A stretch of 64,000 nt of DNA from an uncultured Eubacteriales bacterium (GCA_902765395.1 CACWZP010000008.1:1-64000); one strand, 5' to 3'. Positions 7,934 to 17,692 are shown, counted from the stretch's first letter. A program made the numbers and translations. The notes: a model not told the origin generated them from the letters alone.

Positions 7934-7978
7934 TTGACATATTCCACAAGTGGAATTATAATATTCAACAAGTGGAAT
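7934..7978 (+). promoter_or_regulatory. Consensus promoter with two palindromic operators, padR autoregulation
   Basis: TTGACA (7934-7939), 17 bases, TATAAT (7957-7962). ATTCCACAAGTGGAAT at 7941-7956 fills the spacer, and ATTCAACAAGTGGAAT at 7963-7978 follows the -10 directly. The two 16-mers differ at one base and are offset by 22 bp, about two helical turns. This is the arrangement expected for cooperative binding of PadR dimers that shut off their own promoter. Confidence 0.88.
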
Positions 7979-7994
7979 ACAAGGGAGTGACGGC

Positions 7995-8573
7995 ATGCTG
8001 AAACACGGCATACTGGGCCTGATCGGCTATGAGGACACGACGGGATATGAGCTGATGCGGGTGTTCCGGGATTCGCTGCGCCACTTCTGGCCGGTTCAGA
8101 CCAGCCAGATCTATCGCGAGCTGCGCGCGCTGGAGGAGCGCGGCTGGGTGCGCGTGACGCGGGTGGAGCAGAGCGGAAGGCCGGACAAGAACGTGTTTTC
8201 CATCACCCGGGCGGGCCGGGAGGAGCTCATCGACTGGCTGCGGGCGGACAACCTGCCCAAGTACGAGCGCAGCCCGCTGCTGCTCAAGACCTTCTTTCTG
8301 GGGGAGCTCGAGCCGGAGGAGGCGCTTCAATTCTTCAAGGGCGTCGAGGCGGAGGCCTCGGTGTTCACCGAGGAGGGCGACGAGACCATGGACAGCGTGG
8401 AGGATTACGCCGCCACGCTGGACGACCCGCGCAAGGCGCTTTACTGGCGCATGACCGCGGAGTTCGGGCTGATGTACGAGGAAATGGTGCGCGCCTGGTG
8501 CGCGCGCTGCGTCGGAATGATCGAGGAAATGAAGGGAGCGGGGGAACATGAAGAAGCTGTACGAAAAGAATGA
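7995..8573 (+). CDS. PadR-family transcriptional regulator
   Basis: 192 residues. The N-terminal winged helix (about 1-85) has the family pattern ILGLIGYEDTTGYELM, WPVQTSQIYRELRALEERGWV and the wing GRPDKNVFSITRAGREEL; a helical dimerisation domain of the Vir type follows. PadR proteins bind palindromic operators as dimers and often release on binding an aromatic or lipophilic ligand. Two palindromes sit in its own promoter. It overlaps the CPBP gene by 26 bases, so that membrane protease is the probable regulated partner. Confidence 0.92.
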   Translation: MLKHGILGLIGYEDTTGYELMRVFRDSLRHFWPVQTSQIYRELRALEERGWVRVTRVEQSGRPDKNVFSITRAGREELIDWLRADNLPKYERSPLLLKTFFLGELEPEEALQFFKGVEAEASVFTEEGDETMDSVEDYAATLDDPRKALYWRMTAEFGLMYEEMVRAWCARCVGMIEEMKGAGEHEEAVRKE

Positions 8574-9258
8574 AGTGTGGTTCGCGGTGCTGTGGATCAT
8601 CGTCTACTGCGCGGCGACGATCCCGATTCGCGGGAACCTGGGGGACGAAAGCCCGCTGATGCTGGCGGCACTGGTCGTGATCGCCGTCGGGGCGACCTGG
8701 TTCGTGAAGGGAAATCAGCTGGAGGCGAAGTACGGCCTGGACCGCTGGGCGGCTCACCCGGCGCGGTTGTGGTACTTTGTGCCGATGATCGTGCTGGCCA
8801 CGGGCAACCTGTGGGGCGGCGTGCGGGTGGCCTATCCCGGACTGTCGCAGCTGTGGGCGGTGCTGTCCATGGCGCTGATCGGCTATGTGGAGGAGCTGCT
8901 GTTCCGGGGCTTCCTGTTCCGGGCGCTGCTGAAGAAGGACGGGCCGGTGCCGGCCATCGTCATCGCGGCGGTCACCTTCGGCATCGGGCACATTGTGAAC
9001 CTGCTGGCGGGCCAGGCAAACCTGGAGACGGTGATCCAGGTGGCCTTCGCCATCGGCTGGGGCTTCATCTTCACGCTGGCCTTCTACAAGGGCGGCAGCC
9101 TGTGGCCCTGCGTGCTCGTCCACGCCGCGGTGGACGTGGCCAGCAAGTTCTCGTCGGACAACCAGACCGCCGAAATGGTGTATGTGATCGCCACCATCGC
9201 CGTGGCTGCGGTATACGTGCCGTGGCTGTGGCGGCAGGAGACGCAGCTGGCGGAGTGA
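8548..9258 (+). CDS. CPBP (CAAX/Abi) family intramembrane metalloprotease
   Basis: 236 residues with about seven membrane segments. The three family motifs are present: EELLFRGFLFRAL (EExxxR glutamates near residue 112), FGIGHIVN with the metal-binding His near 147, and HAAVD near 188. Members cleave within membranes or confer bacteriocin and phage resistance; the substrate is unknown here. It overlaps padR, so the pair looks like a self-controlled membrane-stress or antimicrobial-response unit (inference). A terminator follows 20 bases after the stop. Confidence 0.9.
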   Translation: MKKLYEKNEVWFAVLWIIVYCAATIPIRGNLGDESPLMLAALVVIAVGATWFVKGNQLEAKYGLDRWAAHPARLWYFVPMIVLATGNLWGGVRVAYPGLSQLWAVLSMALIGYVEELLFRGFLFRALLKKDGPVPAIVIAAVTFGIGHIVNLLAGQANLETVIQVAFAIGWGFIFTLAFYKGGSLWPCVLVHAAVDVASKFSSDNQTAEMVYVIATIAVAAVYVPWLWRQETQLAE

Positions 9259-9271
9259 CGCGGAATAGCGC

Positions 9272-9304
9272 AAAAAAGCCTTCCCCAAAGGGGAAGGTTT
9301 TTTT
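9272..9304. terminator. Bidirectional rho-independent terminator between CPBP gene and cinA
   Basis: CCTTCCCC-AAA-GGGGAAGG flanked by A6 on the left and T7 on the right, so it serves both converging genes. The same stem recurs without a T-run at 26948-26966. Confidence 0.92.
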
Positions 9305-10539
9305 CAGTTTTTCTCCATTTCCAGCCGCAGCAGGTTGAACCCCCAGGACGCGGCCAGGGTGCGCACGTACTCCCGCTGGCCGCGGAAGTGGCACTCCCTG
9401 ACGACGGTGCCGCCCCTTCCGGCCACGGCGATGTACACCGTGCCCACGGGCGTGCCGTCCGTGCCGCCGTCCGGGCCGGCATAGCCGGTGGTGGACACGG
9501 CCCAGTCCGCGCCGCTGATCCGGCGCGCACCCTCGGCCATCTGGCGGGCGACGGGCTCGCTGACGGCGGTGTGCTCCTTGAGCGTCCCCTCATCCACGCC
9601 CAGCACCCGGGCCTTGGCGGCGTCGGCGTAGGTGACGTGGCTCTCCATCAGCACCTCGCTGGCCCCGGGCACGCCCACCAGCCGCGCCGCCAGCAGGCCG
9701 CCGGTGCAGCTCTCGGCGAACGTGACGGTCTCGCCCCGCTGCTTCAGCAGGGTGAAGGCCGCCTTTTCGATGGAATTATCGATGCCCTCGCCGTAGACGT
9801 GCTCGCCCAGGCGGCGGCGGATCTCATCCTCCAGCGGCGCGATCATGGACAGCGCCTTGCCGCTGTCGGGCGCCTGCGCCGTGATCCGGGCCTGCACCTC
9901 GCCGGGACCGCAGTACAGCGCCAGCGTGGGGTTGTCGGTGTGGAACAGGTCCTTCAGCATCGTCTCAAGCCGCGATTCCCCGATGCCGAACACCCGCAGG
10001 AACTTCGATTCGATGTGCGCGCCGCTGCGGCGGGCCAGCCAGGGGGACAGCTGCTTTTCAAACATGTCCTTCAATTCGTGGGGCGGCCCGGGCAGCACGG
10101 CCACGGCCTTGCCGTCCGCCTCCACCACGCAGCCGGGGGCCGTGCCCACGGCGTTCGGCAGGATCGTTGCCCCGACCGGGAAGTAGGCCTGCTTGCGGTT
10201 GTTGTCGGTCATGGGGTGGCCGGTGGCGGTCATGCGGGCAATGATGGCGTCCAGGCTCTCCTGGTGCAATTCCATTTCAAGGCCGAAGTACTCCGCCACC
10301 ATCTCCTTGGTCAGGTCGTCCTCGGTGGGGCCGAGGCCGCCGGTGGTGATGACGATGTCCGACCGGGACAGCGCCTCGCCCAGCGCCTCCTTCACCCGGG
10401 CGGGATTGTCGCCCACGGTGGTGTGGCGATAGATGGCGATGCCCAGCTCCGCCAGCCGCCGGGAGATGTACTGCGCGTCGGTGTTGGCGATCTGGCCCAT
10501 GAGCAATTCCGTGCCCACGGAGAGGATTTCTGCGATCAT
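9304..10539 (-). CDS. cinA: CinA, competence/damage-inducible protein with nicotinamide-nucleotide amidase domain
   Basis: 411 residues. The N-terminal MoaB/MogA-like domain carries GTELLMGQIANTD and TTGGLGPTEDDLTKE; the C-terminal PncC amidase domain (from about 255) carries ESCTGGLLAARL and TTGYAGPDGG. The amidase deaminates NMN to nicotinate mononucleotide in pyridine-nucleotide salvage, and the N-terminal domain has ADP-ribose pyrophosphatase activity in homologues. Full length. It starts 4 bases after a 57-codon ORF and ends at the shared terminator. Confidence 0.95.
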   Translation of the reverse strand: MIAEILSVGTELLMGQIANTDAQYISRRLAELGIAIYRHTTVGDNPARVKEALGEALSRSDIVITTGGLGPTEDDLTKEMVAEYFGLEMELHQESLDAIIARMTATGHPMTDNNRKQAYFPVGATILPNAVGTAPGCVVEADGKAVAVLPGPPHELKDMFEKQLSPWLARRSGAHIESKFLRVFGIGESRLETMLKDLFHTDNPTLALYCGPGEVQARITAQAPDSGKALSMIAPLEDEIRRRLGEHVYGEGIDNSIEKAAFTLLKQRGETVTFAESCTGGLLAARLVGVPGASEVLMESHVTYADAAKARVLGVDEGTLKEHTAVSEPVARQMAEGARRISGADWAVSTTGYAGPDGGTDGTPVGTVYIAVAGRGGTVVRECHFRGQREYVRTLAASWGFNLLRLEMEKN

Positions 10540-10543
10540 GGGG

Positions 10544-10717
10544 CTATCCTTTCTGTTCGGCGTCGGTCAGTTCCTCCACCACCCGCCGGATGCGGGGATG
10601 GTCGAAGAAGAAGTCCTCCATGGGGTTGCGCAGGGCGTGCTGGGCGCAGTCGGCGTCCTTGACCAGCTCGTCCACGAGCTTGCGCACGGCGTCCAGGCGG
10701 GTGTATTGACGCCCCAT
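10544..10717 (-). CDS. Small 57-residue protein coupled to cinA, unrecognised
   Basis: MGRQYTRLDAVRKLVDELVK starts a 57-residue, mostly helical, charged and soluble protein with a C-terminal HPRIRRVVEELTDAEQKG. GAGAGG precedes the ATG and the stop is 4 bases before the cinA ATG, so the two are co-translated. The codon use is typical of this genome. No family is recognised. Confidence 0.65.
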   Translation of the reverse strand: MGRQYTRLDAVRKLVDELVKDADCAQHALRNPMEDFFFDHPRIRRVVEELTDAEQKG

Positions 10718-10730
10718 AACGGCCTCTCTT

Positions 10731-10866
10731 TCAACTCATCATTCAGCTTTCAGTCTTCAGTTTATGTCCCGAGGCTCCCCGTTGATGGGCAACGCCTCCG
10801 TGGCATTGACCCGGGCCCCATTTGCTTCCGCGCGGCAGCCGGTAACTCTATCTGAACTCTGAACTC
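10731..10866. repeat. Intergenic AACTCT-tract element, copy A1
   Basis: Degenerate tracts (TTCAGCTTTCAGTCTTCAG on the left, CTGAACTCTGAACTCT on the right) flank a GC-rich centre with CGCGGCAGCC at 10831-10840. The right tract runs up to the stop codon of the exporter ATPase. One of at least five related elements in the window. Confidence 0.65.
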
Positions 10867-12132
10867 TTATCCCTGCTCCATCTCCAGCGGCTCCAGCCGC
10901 TCGTTGCCCCAAAGGCGTTCCGACCAGATGAAGCCGGAGTTGATGGCGGGGTCGTCTGTGATGACGAAGCGGGACACGTCCACGATGGTGTCGTAGTAGG
11001 TGCTGCGGCCCCGGGGCGTGCCGGAGATGAGGGACATCTTGATGACGTACTCGCCGGGGGCGATGCCCTTCAGCGGGAACTTGATCCGGCGGGTGAAGGT
11101 TTCATCGGCGGCCACCTCGAAGGGTTCGGTCTGGGTCATGGCGATGGGCGTGGCGATGCTGTTCTGCAATATCAGCCGGATGCGCAGCCGCGGCTCGGCG
11201 ATGTGGGCCACGCAGGTGAGGGTGAATTCCATGGTGGAATCCATGGTGTATTCCAGCGCCTGGGTGTTGTGGAACTGTATGGACAGCATGCGCATGGTGT
11301 CGCCGCGGTCCTTGGTGCGGGGCACCTCGTCCAGGTTGCGCTGCACGCTCCTGGCGCTGGAGCCGCCGTAGAGCTCCATGGCGCGCTCCACCGTGCCGTC
11401 ATAGGTCAGCTTGCCGGCGTCCAGGAAGATGCCGCGATTGCAAAGCTGGGTGACGGTGCGCATGTTGTGGCTGACGTACAGCACGGCGCGGCCGCTGCGG
11501 GCGATCTCGCTCATCTTCGACAGGCACTTCTGCTGGAACGCCAAATCGCCCACGGCCAGCACCTCGTCGCAGATCATCACGTCCGGGTCCAGGTGGGCGG
11601 CCACGGCGAAGGCCAGCTTGACGTACATGCCGCTGGAATAGCGCTTCACGGGGGTGTCGATGAACTGCTCGATCTCGGAAAACTCCACGATCTCCTTCAT
11701 CTTGCGGGTGGTCTCCGCCCGGTTCATGCCCAGTATGGCGCCGTTCAGGTAGATGTTGTCCCGGCCGCTCAGCTCCGGGTGGAAGCCCGTGCCGATCTCC
11801 AGCAGGCTGGCCACCCGGCCGCGGATGCGGATCTCGCCCTCCGTGGGCGCGGTGATGCGGCTGATCAGCTTCAGCATGGTGCTCTTGCCCGCGCCGTTGC
11901 GGCCCAGCAGGGCCACGGCGTCGCCCCGGTCCACGTTGAAGGACACGTCCTTCAGCGCCCAGAACTTCTGGTTGAAGGCGATGTGTTCCTTGCCGATCTT
12001 GGTGTTCGGGTCCTCCTTGCCGCGGATGCGGGCAAACCAGCTGTTCAAATCGTCGTGCAGCGTGCCGCCGCCGATCATGCCCAGCCGGTACTGCTTGGAG
12101 ACGCCGTCGATTTCGAGAACTCGTTCAGACAT
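10867..12132 (-). CDS. Wzt/TagH-like polysaccharide ABC exporter ATPase with C-terminal carbohydrate-binding domain
   Basis: 421 residues. The nucleotide-binding domain (about 1-250) has Walker A GRNGAGKST, signature YSSGMYVKLAFA, Walker B VMICDEVLAVGD and the His loop YVSHNM. Residues from about 275 form a beta-rich Wzt-C type domain, which in O-antigen exporters reads a terminal modification on the glycan. Together with the permease 16 bases upstream it should export an undecaprenyl-linked cell-surface polymer. The neighbouring pyruvyltransferase could supply the recognised modification (inference). Confidence 0.93.
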   Translation of the reverse strand: MSERVLEIDGVSKQYRLGMIGGGTLHDDLNSWFARIRGKEDPNTKIGKEHIAFNQKFWALKDVSFNVDRGDAVALLGRNGAGKSTMLKLISRITAPTEGEIRIRGRVASLLEIGTGFHPELSGRDNIYLNGAILGMNRAETTRKMKEIVEFSEIEQFIDTPVKRYSSGMYVKLAFAVAAHLDPDVMICDEVLAVGDLAFQQKCLSKMSEIARSGRAVLYVSHNMRTVTQLCNRGIFLDAGKLTYDGTVERAMELYGGSSARSVQRNLDEVPRTKDRGDTMRMLSIQFHNTQALEYTMDSTMEFTLTCVAHIAEPRLRIRLILQNSIATPIAMTQTEPFEVAADETFTRRIKFPLKGIAPGEYVIKMSLISGTPRGRSTYYDTIVDVSRFVITDDPAINSGFIWSERLWGNERLEPLEMEQG

Positions 12133-12148
12133 GGTAGCTTCCTTTCGA

Positions 12149-13021
12149 TCAAACCGTATCCATAAACGTCTTTTCCGTCCTGGAGAACAGAACCACGCCC
12201 ACCAGGAACACGAGCACCGTCACAATCACGGATTGCAGGTTGTAGCCGTAGGAATACCGGGGCACGCCCAGGTAGGCCGCGCGGAACAGCTCGATGATGG
12301 GGGTGATGGGGTTGAGCATGTAGACCCCCAGCAGCTGGGGATACTTGTCGGCGATCATGCTGGTGGAGTAGGTGACGGGGGTGCCGTACATCCACAGGTG
12401 CACGCCGAAGCTGACCAGCATGGCCAGGTCGCGGTATTTCGTGGTCAGCGCGGAGATGATGATGCCGAAGCCCAGGCCCAGTATGCCCAGCTGCACCAGC
12501 ATCAGCGGCGTCAGCAATATCAGCTGCCAGTTGGGCGCCACGCCGCTGCCGGGCTTGTTGGCGTAGATCACCACCATCACGATGAACAGCGCGTACTGCA
12601 CCGCGAAGTTGATCATCTGCGTCAGCACCGTGGAAAAGGGCATCACCAGGCGGGGAAAGTAGACCTTGCCGAACAGCCTGCTGTTCTTGGTGAAGGTCTC
12701 GGCGGTGCGGGTCAGGCACTGGGAGAAGTACTGCCACATGATGTTGCCCGCCATGTAGAACAGGAACTTGGGCACGCCGTCGGTGGGCAGCCCGGCCAGG
12801 TTGCCGAACACCACCGTGAACACCAGCGTGGTCAACAGCGGCTGGATCACCACCCAGGCCGGGCCCAGGATGGTCTGCTTGTAGAGCACCGTGAAGTTGC
12901 GCTTCACCATCAGCCATATCAGGTCGCGGTAGCGCACCAGGCCCTTGAAGTCGATGTCGAACCAGCCCTTGCGCGGCCGGATGACCGTATCCCAATCGCT
13001 TTTCTTGCGGGAATCTTGCAT
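12149..13021 (-). CDS. Wzm/TagG-like polysaccharide ABC exporter permease
   Basis: 290 residues from the ATG at 13021, which has GGAG 8 bases upstream; an in-frame ATG at 13060 has none. Six membrane segments with the ABC-2 pattern: an amphipathic N-terminal part (RYRDLIWLMVKRNFTVLYKQ), GPAWVVIQPLLTT and a C-terminal NPITPIIELFRAAYLG. It forms the membrane channel of the exporter with the ATPase encoded next. It is first in its operon and has its own promoter. Confidence 0.93.
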   Translation of the reverse strand: MQDSRKKSDWDTVIRPRKGWFDIDFKGLVRYRDLIWLMVKRNFTVLYKQTILGPAWVVIQPLLTTLVFTVVFGNLAGLPTDGVPKFLFYMAGNIMWQYFSQCLTRTAETFTKNSRLFGKVYFPRLVMPFSTVLTQMINFAVQYALFIVMVVIYANKPGSGVAPNWQLILLTPLMLVQLGILGLGFGIIISALTTKYRDLAMLVSFGVHLWMYGTPVTYSTSMIADKYPQLLGVYMLNPITPIIELFRAAYLGVPRYSYGYNLQSVIVTVLVFLVGVVLFSRTEKTFMDTV

Positions 13022-13064
13022 ATCGGATCTCCTTGTCAGGGGTATTGCGTATATCTCCATTTTT

Positions 13065-13093
13065 ATTGTAGCATAGGAATATTATGCTTTCAA
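13065..13093 (-). promoter_or_regulatory. Promoter of the exporter operon
   Basis: On the minus strand TTGAAA (13088-13093), 17 bases, TACAAT (13065-13070). Confidence 0.75.
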
Positions 13094-13141
13094 GTAGGCG
13101 GACGGGGGGAGAAAGCGCCCGCCCCGGTCGGGATTTGCCTG

Positions 13142-13170
13142 TGGACAGCTTTGCCGGAAGCTGGTATAAT
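13142..13170 (+). promoter_or_regulatory. Promoter of the pyruvyltransferase gene
   Basis: TGGACA (13142-13147), 17 bases, TATAAT (13165-13170) with an extended -10 TGG. It lies back to back with the exporter promoter, 49 bases away. Confidence 0.8.
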
Positions 13171-13201
13171 GTAGACAGCATTATGACAAAGGAGCCTGCA
13201 C

Positions 13202-14482
13202 ATGACGAGGATATACATACGCGCGGGCATGTCGCCGCTGAAGCCCGTCTCCGTGGGGGACGCCGTGCAGCACGACCTGTTCGGCCTCAACACGGGCAAT
13301 CTGGTGTTCCAGTACAGCACCTTCCGCACGCTGATGCGGGAGGGCACCGAGTTCGACGCCCGGTGGCCCAAGCAGGTGTTCGCTGAGCCCGGCGGCGTGG
13401 AACGGCTGAACGAGACCTGCGACTTTGCGGTGTTCCCGCTGGCCGATGCGTTTCGCTCGGATTACAGCCTGAAACCGCTGACAGAGATGATTCGCAGGCT
13501 CCGCATCCCCTGCGTGGTGATCGGCTGCGGGCTGAAGACCAGGTCGCCCGAGAACATCAAAAAGGGCTTCCCGTTCGACGATGATGTGCGCGCGTTCATG
13601 GACGCCGTGCTGGAAAAGTCTGCGCTGGTGGGACTGCGCGGGGAGTATACCGCGGATTACCTGCAGCGCCTGGGCTATGTTCCGGAGCGCCACTTCACGG
13701 TCATTGGCTGCCCTTCGCTGTATCTGAACGGGCCGGTGATGCCGGAGCCGAGGGTCAGGCCCATCGACGAAAGCACCCGGCTGAGCATCAACACCCGCAT
13801 GACCCAGAACCCGGCGCTGAACCGACTGATCCGCGATGCCGAGGCGCGCTTCCCGGATTACCACCTGGTGCAGCAGGTGCGGTGGGAGCTGGCCATGATC
13901 GCCTATGGCACGCCCAACATCGTCCGGGCCAAGGGCAGGGACACCACGGGTTTCTATCCCTTCTTCCCGTGGCACAGGGACGTGCGCAACGGCCGCGCCA
14001 TCGGCTTCACCGAGGCGCGCACGTGGTTCGACTACATGAAAAACGTGGATTACTGCTTCGGCAGCCGCATCCACGGGAACATCACCGCGATGATCAACGG
14101 CGTGCCCAGTTATGTGTTCACCACGGACACCCGCATGGAGGAGCTGTGCCGCTGGGCGAACATCAATTACATGCACGCGGACGACGTGACGGACGCCATG
14201 GACATCCGCGACATCCTGGAGGGGACGGACTTCACGTCGGTCTGCCGTGGATATCAGCAGCGCTTCGACCATTATGTGGACTTCCTGGATCAAAACGGCC
14301 TGCCCCACATCTACCAAAATGGCGAGAACCCCGAGCGGCCGCCCCTGGACGCGGCCCTGGAAAAGCTGCCCATGGGCGGCCTCGTCCGGCAGGGCTGCAT
14401 ACCCGCCGCCGAGGCCCGCAGGCGCTGGCTGGAGACCTGCGTTACGGAGGTCAAAAGCCGATTGGGAAGGGGGCGCGCCTGA
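13202..14482 (+). CDS. Polysaccharide pyruvyl transferase family protein
   Basis: 426 residues. The family pattern is visible: an N-terminal [15 protein letters not shown] loop, a middle section [13 protein letters not shown] and [19 protein letters not shown], and the C-terminal [20 protein letters not shown] with the conserved R-x-H. Such enzymes move pyruvate from PEP onto a sugar of a cell-wall or capsular polymer, which can anchor S-layer proteins. It is divergent from the ABC exporter, which points to a shared surface-glycan role. GGAG lies 8 bases before the ATG. Confidence 0.88.
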   Translation: MTRIYIRAGMSPLKPVSVGDAVQHDLFGLNTGNLVFQYSTFRTLMREGTEFDARWPKQVFAEPGGVERLNETCDFAVFPLADAFRSDYSLKPLTEMIRRLRIPCVVIGCGLKTRSPENIKKGFPFDDDVRAFMDAVLEKSALVGLRGEYTADYLQRLGYVPERHFTVIGCPSLYLNGPVMPEPRVRPIDESTRLSINTRMTQNPALNRLIRDAEARFPDYHLVQQVRWELAMIAYGTPNIVRAKGRDTTGFYPFFPWHRDVRNGRAIGFTEARTWFDYMKNVDYCFGSRIHGNITAMINGVPSYVFTTDTRMEELCRWANINYMHADDVTDAMDIRDILEGTDFTSVCRGYQQRFDHYVDFLDQNGLPHIYQNGENPERPPLDAALEKLPMGGLVRQGCIPAAEARRRWLETCVTEVKSRLGRGRA

Positions 14483-14490
14483 ACAAAGGC

Positions 14491-14531
14491 AAGGCGTGGA
14501 TCAACCGCCCCGGATGGTCGATCCACGCCTT
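14491..14531. other. Strong inverted repeat after the pyruvyltransferase gene
   Basis: Arms AAGGCGTGGATCAACC and GGTCGATCCACGCCTT pair with a single mismatch around a 9-base loop. No T-run follows, so it is either a rho-assisted terminator or a 3' stabiliser. Its distal arm abuts the -35 of the ybaB promoter. Confidence 0.6.
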
Positions 14532-14558
14532 GCGCCCCATGGCGTTTTATGCTATAAT
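14530..14558 (+). promoter_or_regulatory. Candidate promoter of ybaB-recR
   Basis: A perfect TATAAT (14553-14558) lies 17 bases after a weak TTGCGC (14530-14535). Confidence 0.55.
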
Positions 14559-14615
14559 TATCCTGTGAAATTGTGCGGATACGGCAAGTATCCGGGGAAA
14601 GGACGGTATACCAAT

Positions 14616-14960
<345 letters not shown>

Positions 14961-14963
14961 GAC

Positions 14964-15560
14964 ATGGCTGAAATCGAGGCGATTGCCAAGCTGGTGAACC
15001 AGCTGTCGAAGCTGCCGGGCGTGGGCCGCAAGACCGCCCAGCGGCTGGCCTATCACATCATCGGCCTGCCGGAGGAGCAGGTGCGGGAGCTGGCGGTGTC
15101 CATCTTCAACGGCAAGAAGCAGATTCACTTCTGCCCCGTCTGCGGCAACTACACCGACGCCGAAATCTGCGCCATCTGCTCGGACGACAGCCGGCGGAAG
15201 GACATCGTGTGCGTGGTGAAGGATCCCCGGGACGTGAATGCCATGGAGCGCATGCGGGAGTACAATGGGCTTTACCACGTGCTGCACGGGGTGATCTCGC
15301 CCATGGACGGCGTGGGCCCGGACGACATCCGCATCCGCGAACTGATGACCCGGCTGGCGGGCGGGGAGATCCAGGAGGTGGTGCTGGCCACCAACCCCGA
15401 CGTGGAGGGCGAGGCCACCGCGGCCTACATCTCCCGGCTGATCAAGCCCATGGGCGTGAAGGTGACCCGCATCGCCCACGGCGTGCCCATCGGCGGCGAG
15501 CTGGAGTACACCGACGAGGTGACGCTGCTGCGGGCGTTCCAGGGAAGGACGGAGCTGTGA
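14964..15560 (+). CDS. recR: Recombination mediator RecR
   Basis: 198 residues with the helix-hairpin-helix LPGVGRKTAQRLAYHI, a four-Cys zinc finger (CPVCGNYTDAEICAIC) and a Toprim domain (VVKDPRDVNAMER, VVLATNPDVEGEATA). RecR acts with RecO and RecF to load RecA at single-strand gaps. Normal length. Confidence 0.97.
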   Translation: MAEIEAIAKLVNQLSKLPGVGRKTAQRLAYHIIGLPEEQVRELAVSIFNGKKQIHFCPVCGNYTDAEICAICSDDSRRKDIVCVVKDPRDVNAMERMREYNGLYHVLHGVISPMDGVGPDDIRIRELMTRLAGGEIQEVVLATNPDVEGEATAAYISRLIKPMGVKVTRIAHGVPIGGELEYTDEVTLLRAFQGRTEL

Positions 15561-15561
15561 G

Positions 15562-15832
15562 AGAATGAGGAATCAGGAATGACGGTGCAAATCCCAGCGG
15601 GATTTGATTGGTTCATGGAACCCGGATTGCCACGTCGGTCCCCTTGGGACCTCCTCGCAATGACGTGGTTCTGGGCGAAACAACCGCTTCTGCGGGAATG
15701 ATGGATCGGCATACCGTCATTGCGAGGCTGGGGGTCGTGGCAATCCGGTCCCCCTTGAATCCAGGAAATCCGTGAGGATTTCATCCACAATTCCTCATTT
15801 CTAATTCCTAATTCCTCATTTACCTGCAACCC
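15562..15832. repeat. Composite inverted-repeat element, copy D
   Basis: Outer tracts AATGAGGAATCAGGAATGA and TTCCTAATTCCTCATT are inverted relative to each other. Inside, GGATTGCCACGTCGGTCCC at about 15623 and its inverted counterpart GTCATTGCGAGG to GTGGCAATCC at about 15717-15756 form a second nested pair. This fills the recR-galE spacer and looks like a non-coding palindromic repeat of the 'cgtggcaatcc/ttgcgagg' type common in Firmicutes. Confidence 0.7.
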
Positions 15833-15860
15833 ATTCCATTCAGAACAAAGGAGGTTCGTT

Positions 15861-16862
<1,002 letters not shown>

Positions 16863-16946
16863 GGAGCAGGAAGCAGGGAGCAGGGAACAGGGAATGCCCG
16901 GGAACGCGGCAGCCACTATCCCTACTCCCTTATCCCTGCTCCCTTT
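16863..16946. repeat. GGGAACAGG-tract element, copy B1
   Basis: AGCAGGGAGCAGGGAACAGG on the left and CCCTACTCCCTTATCCCTGC on the right form inverted tracts around GGGAACGCGGCAGCC (core CGCGGCAGCC at 16905-16914). Same architecture and core as the elements at 34807 and 38545. Confidence 0.7.
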
Positions 16947-17005
16947 GGGTTTTCATATCTTGGAAAAGAATCATTGGTTTCTAATCCTTCTCTAATCCAA
17001 ATTCC

Positions 17006-17033
17006 TTGCCATCTCATTTTCAGGCGTTATAAT
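17006..17033 (+). promoter_or_regulatory. Promoter of the DUF4342 gene
   Basis: TTGCCA (17006-17011), 16 bases, TATAAT (17028-17033), 31 bases before the ATG at 17065. Confidence 0.75.
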
Positions 17034-17064
17034 GGGCCCATCAAATCGAACGGAGGACAAAAAA

Positions 17065-17586
17065 ATGACGCACTATGAAATGGCAGAGAAGCTGGCTGAG
17101 AAGATGAACGTGAGCCTGGAGGAGGCCAAGACGGCCCTGGAGGCCTGCGATTGGGAGATGCTGGACGCGGCGCTGATGCTGGAGAAGGAGCACGGCGCGG
17201 CCAACGAGCGGGCCTATTCCACCCGCCTCGACTCCGAGGAGGAGCGCAGCCGTCGCGAGGAAGCCAAGGAGCGCCGCCGCGGCGTGGTGAACGGCCTGGG
17301 CGCTATGCTGCGCAGCGCCGTCAGCATGGGCAACCGCAACCGCTTCGAGGTGCGCAAGAACGACGAGACCGTGCTGGAGATGCCGGTGCTGGTGCTGGTG
17401 CTGCTGATGCTGTTCGCCTTCTGGGTGTGCGTGCCGCTGCTGGTGATCGGCCTGTTCGCCGGGTTCCGCTACAGCTTTTCCGGCGCGGAGCTGGGCCGCG
17501 ACAGCGTGAACAGCGCCATGGACAAGGCCGCCGAGATGGCCGAAAAGGTGAAGGAAGAGGTCACCGGGAAGCCGGATTCTGAATAA
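17065..17586 (+). CDS. DUF4342 protein with N-terminal UBA/TS-N-like domain
   Basis: 173 residues from the ATG at 17065, which has GGAGG upstream. The N-terminal 45 residues (MAEKLAEKMNVSLEEAKTALE) look like the UBA domain of elongation factor Ts, then comes a highly charged linker, a DUF4342-type beta stretch (FEVRKNDETVLEMPV) and one long hydrophobic stretch (about 112-140). It is probably anchored in the membrane. Its function is unknown; family members are often near envelope or stress regulators, and here a two-component system follows. Confidence 0.8.
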   Translation: MTHYEMAEKLAEKMNVSLEEAKTALEACDWEMLDAALMLEKEHGAANERAYSTRLDSEEERSRREEAKERRRGVVNGLGAMLRSAVSMGNRNRFEVRKNDETVLEMPVLVLVLLMLFAFWVCVPLLVIGLFAGFRYSFSGAELGRDSVNSAMDKAAEMAEKVKEEVTGKPDSE

Positions 17587-17605
17587 AGGGTTGGTTCGCA
17601 AAGAG

Positions 17606-17692
17606 AGTTTAGAGATAAGAGTTTAGAGTTCAGATAGAGTCAGCCTTGAGCATACTTCAATCTGAACTCTGAACTCTGAACTCTTAACTCTA
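17606..17692. repeat. AACTCT-tract element, copy A2
   Basis: GAGTTTAGAG...GTTTAGAGTTCAGA on the left faces TCTGAACTCTGAACTCTGAA and AACTCT on the right, around a short centre. It ends in TTTGAACGC, a junction also seen at 32502-32513. Confidence 0.7.
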
